A stretch of DNA of 64,000 bases from Ailanthus altissimus (lineage: Eukaryota; Streptophyta; Magnoliopsida; Sapindales; Simaroubaceae): assembly GCA_946807835.1 (NCBI GenBank), contig OX327683.1, forward strand, positions 16,497,001 to 16,561,000. Reading direction: 5' to 3'. The notes under the pieces were generated by a model, which saw only the letters and a list, made by a program, of their open reading frames with translations, searched no databases and was not told where the DNA came from. Shown here piece by piece: positions 34,341-45,889 of this stretch; within the stretch, counting starts at the first letter, position 1; each line of letters begins with the position of its first letter. The translations under genes and the position numbers were made by a program.

Positions 34341-34867
34341 AAACCTGGACGCACTTTCTATTTTTTTCATCAAGCTAGATCTCCTCAGAAGCTTTATAAT
34401 TTTTAATATCTTCAACTTTGTCTTCTGTGCTTTTGTTTTTGTTTTTGATTTCTGTTAGCAACGGAAGTGCCGTTGTTAAGATATATGTTGTTGGTTAAGT
34501 ATGAGTAACATACAGATGTATCTCACAGAACCATACGTACTATGTCTTTCTTCTGGTTTTATTGTTACTATACCTCCATGCATAAACAATATCATATCTA
34601 TCAATGAATTGAATTTCCATGATCCTACAAGTTCAAAAATACATCATCAGAAAAAGGATAAAGAAGAACAAAAAAGTTTCTATTCACTAGTTCTCTTTGT
34701 TCTAGTATTCACAGAATCACAAAGTTGATCTATAAAATAAAATTACTAATGACAGAAAGCTTTGCATGAAGAACATTAGTTAATTTGAGAAGTATAGATG
34801 CATAAATTATCAATTTTAGATGTTTGATCCAGTGTGATTCGTTTCACAGTAAATTTATGATTAGATA

Positions 34868-35106
34868 ATAATGATGGATTTAGAATTTAAAGGGCTGGGG
34901 AGCCAAATGTAAAAATAAAAAATTATATGAGATAAAAATTTAATTATCCCAACGTTTTAATGTCAAAGTTAAAATTTTAAGGAAATTAAATAATAAAAAT
35001 ATTTATTTTAAAAAATAAAATTATAAAATTTTATTATTTAATTTAAATTTTTTTTTAAGCTTGAAGGCCTGTGATCCTCTAAACCTCAACACAAGTCCGC
35101 TCCTAA
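34868..35106 (+). repeat. MITE-like A+T-rich segment, copy 2
   Basis: Begins GATGGATTTAGAATTT near 34873 and ends near ACAAGTCCGCTCCTAATAA. Resembles 31440-31655. No terminal inverted repeats or target duplication could be fixed. Confidence 0.35.
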
Positions 35107-35351
35107 TAAATAGACATGATCTGTCTCATCACAGAGACTGGGACCTTGGTGTCACAACTATATATTTACTTAAGCAAGGATACATTTGTTACCCAATTAC
35201 AAACCGCTAGTCTCTCCTTCCAAATCAGCAGCTTGAAGAACATATAAACATGACATACACATGCGCGCGCGGTGGAATTGTAGCCGGACCTAGGGGCCAT
35301 GCCCCATAAACTTTGCAATAGTTCATTTTAAATTTGTATAGGATTAAAATA

Positions 35352-35514
35352 TGACACTATAATTTTATATAATATCTTATACAATTTTTAAACCATCAAA
35401 TTAATGATTGAGATTAAATTTTAATTATGTATTAAATACACATGTTTAATTATATTTGAGCTATTAAATATATATTAACCTAATAGTCTAAAATTGTATA
35501 AAATATATAGTGCC
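35352..35514. repeat. MITE-like foldback element
   Basis: The left arm GACACTATAATTTTATATAA, continuing TATCTTATACAATTTTTAAA, is an imperfect inverted match of the right arm TAGTCTAAAATTGTATAAAA, continuing TATATAGTGCC. Outer flanks also mirror each other (TAGGGGCCATG on the left, CATGGGTCCGACCCTA on the right), so the full element may be 35291-35529. It has the size and structure of a MITE. Confidence 0.55.
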
Positions 35515-35705
35515 ATGGGTCCGACCCTATATGTATATTTATATATATATAATTAATTTAATAAATTACGTAACTTATCATATGCTGAGTAATACTGTCA
35601 TATATAAATTCATAATTTTTTATAACTTTTATATATTTTATAATATATTATAAAATACTGTCACGTGTCTAAGAACCCAATAAGCTATCTAACTCACTTG
35701 ATCAT

Positions 35706-35711
35706 CTCTCG

Positions 35712-35742
<31 letters not shown>

Positions 35743-35758
35743 GTGTGTGTGTGTGTAT
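35706..35758. repeat. Compound (CT)n-(TA)n-(GT)n microsatellite
   Basis: Consecutive CT, TA and GT dinucleotide runs over about 53 bp. Confidence 0.93.
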
Positions 35759-36217
35759 AATTTTTTAGTATTAGAATATCTATTTTGGTCCCCCTAACTT
35801 CTTTTAAATTTTTTATACTTAGTAAATTTAATTATCAATTTAAAAAAGTGATTCATACTAACAATAAAGATTAACTTTTTAATATATTATTTAATGTTCA
35901 AACAATATCTCATATTTATCTACTTTAATATTTTTGTCTAACAAAAAATAATGTTAATTTACAAGTGGTCCTTATTTTTATATTTCTCAACTTTATTATC
36001 TTATCTTAGTAAAAATAATTTTATATTTATATGTTATTCTTAATATAAATTTTTTTTATGCTTATAATTCTTTTCTTACATGAAAGATGAAATACATATT
36101 TTCTTTAATATAAAGAAATTTTATACCTGTAATTCTTTTTTTTATATGAAAAAGAATTTTTTCAATTTAACTTATATAAATAGACTTACAATTATAGAAT
36201 GTAATATATTAGTGATT

Positions 36218-38267
36218 GGAATAAGGACATCTTTGTCCTTGAAATTTGGCCGGTTATCCAATTTTGTCAATTGTGTTTCAAATTATCCAGATTTGTCCCT
36301 CTCAGTTAGTTAGTTGCCATTTAATCTAACGGAAAAATTCATTTTGCTGTACAATAACATTTTCGCTCTTATTAAAATTCATGTGATAATTACTTATCAT
36401 TTGACCATATTTGTTATGTCCACGTGTCAATTAATGATTAGCCATTAATAAAAAAATTACACGTGAGAATCTCGGATAGACATAAATTTTAATATATATT
36501 TTAATTTGTATATTATATTTATATCAATAAAAATATATAAAATATTAGTAATAAAAAAATATATTCTTTATCTTTAACTTTTTCACCACCACTCACTTTC
36601 TTCCACTTTTTTAATTACCAAACAATATATTCTTTCTTCTCAATTCTTTTATCACGACTCACTTTCGTTCACTTCATTTTTTTTCACTTTCTTAGTTGCC
36701 AAACACTCACTAGTGTCAAAATCAAATACCCATTTCATAATTAAAAACCCATTTCTTTGTTTCAATCAGATACCCATTTCATAATTAAAAATCCATTTCT
36801 TTTCTTCAATCAAATACCCATTTCAATCAAACCATTAGCAAAAATTGATCCTTGGCCCTCCCTTCCACTAATATTCTTTATGCTCTTTCTCTATTCTGCA
36901 TGAGATGAAAACATTTCTTGAGTAGCAGTATTTAAAATGGAAAAGATAGTCATGCTGCAAAAAAGAAATTGTTTAATCACCTATCGGGGGTCAGGTCAAG
37001 TAAAGAATGCTCAATAAAATGGGTCACCGCTCGATCGTTCAAGATGGTAAAAGGATGCAAAGGTGCTTCAAGAGCAAAACTAAAGTCAATTCATTACATG
37101 GTGACAAAAAGGTATCACTAATCAAGCAAGTCATTCAAATAATTTAGTCAACTTGCATCTTTGAGATTATATGGAAAAGCAATCGCCAAGTTTTTAGAGC
37201 TCAAGGTAGAATGGGAATAAATGAAAAATATTTGCCAAGAGAACTATACTTTTACTTAAATCTATAAACCACCTAAGTTTTTTTTTTATACAAACTTAAT
37301 CTCTCCTGCATATATAAACAATCAGAACACATAAATAAAAAAAGATCAAACAATAAAAAACCTATAGCAAAAATTCTCAAAGTATCAATTTTAAAACTCA
37401 AACCAAATAGCTGCAAAATTTAAACTCTCTCTTCCCATTGAATAAACCAAAAAATAACACAACCACAAAAAAAAAGAAATTCTTACTTTCAAAATCCTTG
37501 AAGAGTGCTAAGGAGCTAAAGCGGAATAAGTGTAATACTAGTAGAGATACCCATAAAATCAACCATAAAAACATTGACTAATATACAACAACATTGACTA
37601 AAAGGAAGGAATCAACAAAAGAATTTAATGAAATAGAAAATAGACGAACAACTCACGACGTTTATAATTTTTGCAACTAGATTAATCAGAACAAACAGGA
37701 CAGAAAATGTAAAAGTAATTTTTAGGCTGTTAATGGAGGTTTCACTATACATTTATGGATTGTTAATTTAAGATTTTCCTTTTTTCTTCTTTCTTTGTTC
37801 ATTAATATTTATTCCAGATTTAATATCCACCCAATAAATTTTTTAGAAACGAGAAGAAGGAAGTGAGTCTATGAATGGTGATGGAGAAGATGAGTTGATG
37901 AGAGAGAATAAATCGGGTGACAGAGTGAATATATATTTTATTATTAATATTTTATTTTTTGTTTTATTATAATATTAATATAAAAATTTAAAAATAAATA
38001 TTATATTGTTAAACCTATTATATTGTGTCAAGTGTCTTTCTAAATTTGTCTTTTATTACTAACCAAAGATTACTTGACATGTGACCATGAGAACATTTTA
38101 TGTGTCAGTCTGCGTGTCAATATTTCTATTGAGTTACTATTTTACCCTTATTCTATTATCTTAAATGGCAACTGACTAACGGAGAGAGATAAATCTGAAT
38201 AACTTAAAACAAAAGGGATCAATTTGGGTAACAAGCCAAATTTCAAGGATAAATATGTCCTTGTCCC
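36218..38267. mobile_element. MULE-C: non-autonomous TIR-MULE, 2050 bp
   Basis: Perfect 9-bp target duplications TTAGTGATT at 36209-36217 and 38268-38276. Terminal inverted repeats of about 350 bp: left GGAATAAGGACATCTTTGTC; right, on the reverse strand, GGGACAAGGACATATTTATC. The match continues through CCTTGAAATTTGGC and (A/T)GTTGCCATTTAA. Long terminal inverted repeats plus 9-bp duplications are diagnostic of Mutator-like elements. There is no transposase inside. The interior (36840-37730) is not recognised and could hold captured sequence (Pack-MULE). Z1 preserves the pre-insertion state at about 29931-29939 (TTGATAATT). Confidence 0.92.
36719..36832 (+). repeat. Short tandem array inside MULE-C
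   Basis: About two and a half copies of a unit of roughly 50 bp carrying CAAATACCCATTTCATAATT and AAAAACCCATTTCTTT. Confidence 0.85.
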
Positions 38268-38867
38268 TTAGTGATTTTATCTTCCCTTCAAATTGCGTCA
38301 AATAGTTTTTCCTAACTCAAAAGTTAAGAAAAAAACTCCAAGAAACAAGTAAGTTAGAATATTTTATATTTTAAATTTTAATAATTTTATTTATATATTA
38401 GTTAGTTTTTAATATCTTACTATTATAACTTTATATGTATTTTTTTATGAATCTTGATATTTATTTTTTTGCTTTAAATTTATTAATTTTAAAATATAAA
38501 ATGTATTTTTTTATGAAAAATATAATACATGTTTATTGTTTTATATTTTATTTTTTTATGAGAAAGTCATCTACAATTAATCAATTTTAAAAATAAAATA
38601 CTAAAAATTCATAAATCTATATATCATCACTAATTCTTAATATTATGCTAAAATTTCCAATAATATAATATTTTTCAGTTCATATATTATTTACATGAAA
38701 TTATTAATTTATATTATTTTATTAAATTAAAAAATTATATTATAGTATGACCCAAAAAAAAAAAATCAATTGTTGATTCCACTCCTGGGCATATGTAGTG
38801 ATAATCTTGACTATTGCTAATGTATTTCTCTCTTTCTACCAAAATTTTGCATTTGTATCTTTTAGCT

Positions 38868-39065
38868 TATTAAAGAATAATTTTGAAATGATTTCTGAAT
38901 AATTCTTTTATACTCTCCTACCATATATACATATTATTAATATAAAAAATATATATTTTTTATGTATGTTATTTTTCTATTTTGTAATAGGTTACAGCCT
39001 ATATAAAGACTCTATTGTACAGTTTATATTTACAGTGAAAATATACTCCATTTATATTTCTCACA
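38868..39065 (+). repeat. 5' LTR of C2
   Basis: 198 bp, starting TATTAAAGAATAATT (from TGTTAAAG) and ending TTTCTCACA. Contains a TATA box CTATATAAAGAC near 38999-39010. Confidence 0.9.
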
Positions 39066-39077
39066 TGGTATCAGAGC
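39066..39077 (+). other. Primer-binding site of C2
   Basis: TGGTATCAGAGC, an exact match to the initiator-tRNA-Met primer-binding consensus of plant copia elements, directly after the 5' LTR. Confidence 0.95.
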
Positions 39078-39469
39078 TTTAATTTTTTCACTATCACTTA
39101 GTTTAGCAGGAGACTTGTCAGAATTTTTTCAAAATCCGTCAGAATCTACTGGAGTTTTTTTTGAAAAGTCACCGAAAAACTCTAAAACTTTGTTGTGGTA
39201 GCCACTGCCTACCTCCGACTACTTAGAATACTCCGACCGTTTCAACGCCATCGACGACGTGCTAATCGGAGATCGAAAACCACCGAAACATCACTGTCGC
39301 CAGTCACTTTCACTTCAGATCCCGACCGTTCTACGACCACGTGATCGACACTGCCTTAATCAAAATAATTCTCAGTCACCGACCATTTAAACGCCACCAA
39401 ATTTACGTCAATCGAAGGTCGGAGAAAGCCGAACGCGCCACCTAAATTTCACTATTTTCTATTAAGGGC

Positions 39470-39815
39470 TTGTTTGTAAACTTTTTAGTATTTCAAGGTC
39501 ATATCGTAATTTTCTATTCTTTTGAGGTATTTTTGAAATTTTCAATAATTTTGGGGTAATTTTTATAATTATAATAATTTCTAGGGTATTTTTGTAATTT
39601 TGGAAAATTTTAGGGCTATTTTGTAATTATTATATTCTTAAGGGTTATTTTGTAATTTTTGAAAAGTTTAAGGGCTGTTTTGAAATTATTATATTTTCTA
39701 GGGGTTAATTTATAATTATTTAAAATTAAGGGGTTGATTTATGATTATTAAAAATTTCAGGGTTAGTTGGTAATTAATACAAGTTTATGGACTAAGTTGT
39801 CATTAATTAAAAATA
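39470..39815 (+). repeat. Degenerate tandem array in the gag position of C2
   Basis: Repeated phrases such as GGGTATTTTTGTAATTTTGG, TAGGGCTATTTTGTAATTAT and AAGGGTTATTTTGTAATTTT, with a loose period of about 45-50 bp, occupy the place where gag should be. No gag reading was found between the leader and the protease. Confidence 0.65.
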
Positions 39816-39879
39816 AAAGAGGTTTTGAAATTTATGGATAAGTGTAGTACTTTTTAGTGTTATTCTACTGATTTTGTTC

Positions 39880-41411
39880 TACCTAAGCCATGTCATATAC
39901 TTGGACCATCTCAAGGTGTTGTTTTTACAGGACCTGCTATTACTACTGCACAGGATAGTGTGAATCATTCTCTCAATAACCTTGAATCTTTACTCTGTCT
40001 ACTCTTTTTTAATTCTGGTAAACCCTTAATTTCTGTTTCTTCTAATATTTTAGGTAATTCTTCTTGGTATTTTAACTCTGCATGTTGTAATCACATAACT
40101 TCTGACCTTACAATTTTCTCATCTAAAACTCTTAATTCTTATTTACTATTTATTCAAATTGCTAATGATTCTCTTATAGAAGTTAATCATGTTAGTCAAG
40201 TGTCTTGTCCTAATATCTCTGTATCTGACACTTTTTTTATTCCTAACCTTACATTAAATCTTTTATCTGTTTGTCAATTATTTGAACTTGGTCTTAATGT
40301 CTTGTTTACTGCTTCTGGTTGTTGTGTATAGAATCCAAAGACCAGTCGGACGCTTGGGACAGGTCGTAAGGTTGGATGTCTGTATGAACTTATTTTTTAA
40401 ACTCTATCATTTCTATATCCTTCGTCTGCAGCATCTACTTCTTCAGTGCCTTTATTACATCTTTGGCACTCTCGTTTGGGTCATGCGTCAGTCAATTGCA
40501 TCTGATCTTTAGTATCCAATGGTCATTTAGGTATTTTTTTTATAATAAAGATGATTGTCTTACATGTCTTTTAGCTAAATAACCAGCCTTACCTTTTGAT
40601 AATAGTACTACTGTCTCCCATGCTCCATTTGATCTTATACATTCTGATATATGGGGTCATTCTTCAAATCCCACAATAGGAGGATCCAAATATTTTATGA
40701 TCTTCGTTGATGACTATTTTCGGTATACTTGGTTGTTCTTAATTAAACAACTATCTGAATTTACTAAAATTTACTGAGATTTTGCTCAGATGGTTAAAAC
40801 TCAGTTTTCATGTTCTATTAAGATTTTCCGCACTGATAATATTATAGAGTATAGAGATTCTGATTTTCTAAATCTTTTACAAGAACACGATACTATATGT
40901 CAAAGGTCTTGTCCTAGTATATCTCAGCAAAATAGGAGAGCTGAACGTAAACACAGACACGTTTTAGATACTACTCGTGCTTTTCTTATCTTTTCTTCTT
41001 ATCCTGAACGTTTTTAAGAAGAAGCTGTTTTAATCGCTGTCTTTACCATTAATCATATTCCTTCTCCTATTATAGAGAACAAATCACCTTATGAGTGTCT
41101 TTATGAAACTCCACCTAATTACAAACTCCTCAAAGTATTTTGGTTGTGTTTGTTTTGCCCTACTTAAAAAATATGAGCACACTAAACTTGAGCCATATAC
41201 TCGATTATGTTGCTTCGTGGGATACGAGATAGAACATAAAAGTTATAGGTGTTGGGATCCTATATCTAACTGTCTTCGTGTTTCTCGCCATGTAGTCTTC
41301 TTGGGGATACAATATTTTTCTTTGTATCTAACTTTAAATATGTGTCTCCTCCTATGTCACAATTTTTTACAGATAACTTTATTGATTTTTTTTCCCAATA
41401 CTTTACCTACA
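39880..41411 (+). pseudogene. Copia pol of C2, 5' part (protease, GAG-pre-integrase, integrase)
   Basis: Open frame 39960-40331 reads SWYFNSACCNHITSDLTIFS (protease; the catalytic D of 'DSGA' is replaced by N), then SDTFFIPNLTLNLLSVCQL. The GAG-pre-integrase block follows (LLHLWHSRLGHASVNCI, about 40450-40500). Integrase starts with APFDLIHSDIWG and MIFVDDYFRYTWLFLI; 40790-41017 carries IFRTDNIIEYRDSDF and QQNRRAERKHRHVLDTTRA. A C-terminal part reads 'CFVGYEIEHKSYRCWDP' (41091-41468). Stops and frameshifts are present. It is interrupted at 41412 by S3 and resumes at 45890. Integrase would splice the cDNA into the genome; this copy is dead. Confidence 0.88.
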
Positions 41412-41416
41412 GATAT

Positions 41417-44400
41417 TGTTGTGATATGGTGTGTGATGTGTATAGATACGTATAATTTTAAAAATTAAATACGCAGCGGAAGTATTCATACATATTATAC
41501 ACTATATAACATACTTAAGCATATAATCACATGCATGATCATTCAAACACACATATATATCTCATATATATATTTTCATACATGATATAAAATGAATTGT
41601 TAATAAATAACCTACCCGGTTTTGAAGGTAGTTTTATAATCTTCAATTTATTGAGCTCACCATGAAGTGTTCCCTTGCACAATTCTAGTTCACAACTAAA
41701 TCCGGTGGAATTGTGAAGCTAGAATAGCAGCCTTGAATTTTCAGCAAAGGATTGTTTTAACACTTAAAACAATTTGTTCTTATGATTTATTATTAGCAAG
41801 AGATGAGAAGAATTAAGTGTTTTGTGTATTGTTCCTTACAACCCTTTGTCATGAACAATTGTTAACCTTAACCAACTCTTTCAACCTTTGAAAATACTTA
41901 GGAAAATGCTCTCAATTCTCTCTACTCACACTTGCCGAATCTTGCTCTTCTTATTCACAAAAATTGAACTCTTTCAATTTTGGTTTAATGTATAAAATGA
42001 TTACTTCTCTTAGTGCTCCACCACTACTTAGCCATGTTTGCCATTACAAACATTAATCAATCATATTTTTTACTCAACAAATTGATTCATCCATATGAAT
42101 TAATTGTTAGTGCACAAATGGCTATTAATCAATGTTGAGTAGTCACACCACTTTACAAATGCACCATTTAACAAATTCTAAGTGGCCAACATTGCTTATT
42201 ATTAATAACAAGTGTTTACTCCATTAATAAATGGTATTTGCCACTAATTTCAATTAATAATAATAATTTCATTAATATATAAAATATTAATAATTCAAAA
42301 CTATTTTAAATATTTACATTTACCTTATATATATTTATCAAGCAAGGTAATTAGGTAAATACATGGTAAATTATTTATGGAGCAAGATTGTGTCACTTGT
42401 CAATTTCTTATTGGTTAACAACTCTTGTAAACCAATAATGTATTTTACATTCAATTATTGACAAGTGAATAATAAAAGGAACCTTGAAATATTTTTTACT
42501 TTGTTGAAAATTGTTGGATTAATTGTTTAATTCAGTTCGCTGCCTCAGTGCACAACGAGTACACTTCATATTGTGAGACTCTCTAGGTCCATGCCCGAAT
42601 TGTCATATGAAACTATTTCACACGTCTGTGAACAATGTCCCACACACATGTTACGGATATTACAAAACGGCGCATTAGACCATAAAAGTTGAGGTTATAA
42701 CATATCCGTATAATCTTTCCATCATAAATACCCTAGAAGAGCGGAGATATAGATCAACACTGTCAAGTCTCCATGTGCTCAACCATAAACTTATCTCTAG
42801 ATTTGTATTTCAATAAATAATATCCGTAAACACTTTTACGATATTATTTTCCCGAGGATAACATTAATTCTCGAATATGTCTGCTTATGGCCATAAGACT
42901 TTCTGAAATACAATCTTGGAGTTTCAGGATATTTTACTCACCCAATTGAATTGATGGATCCCATATTTGTACACACTAGACTCTATCAGCATCAGACCAT
43001 ACCCAGCGACACCCAGCGGTCAGACCATAAAAGGTATCTGATATATGTGGAACCAAAGTATGATGGATCACTCACAAGTCCACCATGACACTCAGGTCTA
43101 AGGACCACGAATACTACTCAACTCGAAAGATCCTCCATTGACGGCTTTATGGGATGTCTATTGGAGATCTCTGTGAGTCTGTTCAATATTCAGTCCTTAC
43201 TGAATACTTGTATCTCTATACGAGTTTTCACTAAACTCATGGTCTGCTAAGACTAACCATCTGGACTATTCAGATATAGACATACACTGATCTATATATA
43301 TATTAAGGTCTTCACTAACAGACCCTCATTAGTGAAGATAGATCAGGAACATTAAGTTTAAGAACATATTTGCATAACAACATTTTCTAGCACCATTTGC
43401 AACTTATTGCAACTATATCATTACTAATATATGTTAGGGTATGTGCTTACGCGCCATCCCAGTTTGTATGAATATTTAGTTTGTAATATTTATACAATGC
43501 ATATTTTATTAAATCGCTGATAACTTTTATTAAATGGTAGTTAAGCTTGTAACATTATAAACATGATATGATCTAAATGAGTTCATATCTGGTTTAAAGA
43601 AGTTTAGACCATGGCTAAGAGTTAGCAAAGCTGATAGTTATAAATGCTAAGTGTTAGCAGGTTATAATAGCCAACAGGATCTGAAAAGTTAGAACCTAAT
43701 CTATAATGTAACAAAGACCTGAGAATCTACTAGTAATGACAAAGTTGCAATAAGTTGTAATACAAACTAAGAAATGTCATTATGGAAGTATCTTCTCAAA
43801 TAAAGAATTCTTGATCTACGTTCACCAATGTGGGTCTATCGGTGATACACATAGATTAGTGTATGTCTATAGCTGTATTGTACAGATGGTTATTCTTAGT
43901 TAACCATGAGCTTGGTTGAAGTTCATATAGACATACAGGTATTCAGTTAGGACTGGATACTGAACAGACTCAAGAGGACCCCAATAGATATCTTATGAAA
44001 CCGTCAAAGGAAGGTCCTCTCGAGTTGAGTAGTATTTGTGGTCCTACGACCTGAGCGCCACGGTGAACTTGTGGGAGATCCATCATACTTTGGTTTCACG
44101 TATGTCAGAGACCTTTCATGGTCTGACTGCTACGTGTCGCTGGGTATGGTCTGATGCTCATGGAGTTCGGTGTGCGTAGATATGGAATCCGCCAGCTCAC
44201 ATAGATGGGTTGTATATCTGAACTTTAGATTGTATCTTGTAAAGTCTTATGGCCGTAAGCAATCAACCTGGGAAAGGAGTTTCCTACAGGTTCGAACATT
44301 ATAGCAAAAGTGTTTGCGTATATTGTTCATAAAGATACGAATCTGGAGATAATATAGTAATGGATGAAATTATCGGGATTTGACGGTAATGATCTGTATC

Positions 44401-45884
44401 TCGTTCATCCTGGATATAATGACGGAAGGATTATACGAATATGGAGTAACCTCAACATGTATGGTCTAACGCGCTAATTTGTAATATCCGTAACGTGTGC
44501 GTGGGGCATCGTTCACGGACTTGTGGAATAGTTTCATTTGACGAATCGGGCGTGGACCTAGGGAGTCCCAATATGAAATGTACTCTTTGAGCACTTGGGC
44601 AGCGTACCGTATTGAATAGTTCAATACAGTAAAATCCAGCAATTTACTAAGGTTACGTTAATTAAAGTATATAGTCAAATGATGGGACCCACTTTAGGTT
44701 AACTTAGTAACCGAGTAAGGACATAATTGTAATTTCACTTGATAATTATTTAATTGTTGAATAAATAATTTATGTTTAACTAAGGTTAAGAGTTAACCAT
44801 TTAGTTAAATTAGATTAACAATACTTAATGGTTAAGTAAAAGTTAACATAACCATGATTAAGTTAGTTAATTATAGTTAAAATATTTAAATGTTCTTTAA
44901 CTTAACTAAAGTTAAGTGTTAACTATAGTTAGAATATTTAAATGTTAATTTAACCTAACTAAAGTTAAGAGTTAACTAAGATTAGGTTAGGTTAAATACA
45001 AATTGAAATTAAGTGAAATTAATTGTAATGAAATGAAATTAATTTTATTTATATAAATAAAACAAATGTAAATTAAATTGATAAGTCTTTTTTGTTAATT
45101 TGATTTTGCAAATTTTGGTCAGCCAATTCAAAGAGAAAAAAGAGAAATTGTTTTCTAAAATATGGATTCAAGAGTTGAATTCATTATTTTCTTTTAAGGC
45201 ATAAAACCAATTTAGCAAAATAGGTTTTGATTAATTGTTAATCAAAAAAAGGAAAAATTAATATCATAAGTTTAAGTGGTTAAACTTCTGTTGGATCAAA
45301 GGCTGTCATTCTAGATAATCAAACCCACCATTGTTGATTACTAGAATTGATCAAAGACAATATTTTGGTGGACTTCAACAATCTCCATCCAAAGGCTTCA
45401 AAGGTTATTCCTCAATTTCGTTTCTGTTAATTCAATTAATATGTTTTGATTGTGTTTACTGCAATGTTTTAAAGCTTCCGCTGCTTCATTATATGTATGA
45501 GATATGTATATATTATTGTTAAACACAAAACCCACATGCATACACCCATCAATGGACAACTCCCAACAATATATTCACAGGTCTTTGTCCTATTTCAGAC
45601 AAGGCTCTAACTCTTTAGATTTTGCTAACTCTTATAACCTGATAACTCTTATAAGTGCTAACTTTTAGTATTCATATCTTTTAGCGTTACTAACTCTTAG
45701 TTCTGATCTAAACTCCTTTAGATCAGATTTGAACTCTTTCAGATTATACAATGTCTAAAACGTTACAAGCATCTTACCATATTTGTATATAAAATAATTA
45801 GTGATATATTGAAATCATAATTGTATAAACATAAAGTAAATATTTATACACAAAAGGGATGGCACGTAAGTACAAATCCCAACA
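41417..45884 (-). mobile_element. Solo LTR S3 (2-kb family, subgroup B, inverted), split by S4
   Basis: Perfect GATAT target duplications at 41412-41416 and 45885-45889. It starts TGTTGTGATATGG and ends AAATCCCAACA. Read on the minus strand it is collinear with the other S elements: the start region lies at 45574-45884 and the remainder at 41417-43426. Removing S4 (43432-45568) rejoins the two parts at a block shared with S2 and S6. Net length is about 2.3 kb. It interrupts C2 integrase. Confidence 0.9.
43432..45568 (+). mobile_element. Solo LTR S4 (2-kb family, subgroup B) nested in S3
   Basis: Perfect ATATA target duplications at 43427-43431 and 45569-45573. It starts TGTTAGGGTATGTGC and ends ACTCCCAACA, 2137 bp. 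Its orientation is opposite to S3, so the two form a head-to-head inverted pair with about 2 kb of related sequence on each side. It contains runs of 'GTTAA'-rich sequence (44760-44990) not seen in its relatives. Confidence 0.9.
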
Positions 45885-45889
45885 GATAT

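Larger units (their letters stand above)
34341..35769. other. 3' flank of the KCS gene
   Basis: 3' UTR and intergenic DNA. AATAAA at 34736-34741 is a possible polyadenylation signal, though far from the stop (about 396 nt). The small frame 34501-34728 is not recognisable. The region then holds a MITE-like segment (34868-35106), a palindromic MITE-like element (35352-35514) and a compound microsatellite (35706-35758). Confidence 0.5.
35770..38790 (+). repeat. Direct repeat Z2, interrupted by MULE-C
   Basis: Second copy of Z, in two parts (35770-36217 and 38277-38790) around the MULE-C insertion. It has the same orientation as Z1, so Z1 and Z2 form direct repeats on either side of the KCS gene. 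It ends near GATTCCACTCCTGGG. Confidence 0.62.

Noticed and set aside
29500..38790. Z1 and Z2 as LTRs of an element carrying the KCS gene
   Set aside because: No target duplication, primer site or TG...CA ends; KCS shows normal gene structure with its own promoter.
39590..39790. Repeated TAGGG motifs suggesting interstitial telomeric repeats
   Set aside because: Spacing is about 45-50 bp and units are not TTTAGGG in tandem; described instead as a degenerate array in C2.
41417..45884. S3 plus S4 as the two LTRs of one retrotransposon
   Set aside because: They are in opposite orientation, have different target duplications, and S4 lies within S3.
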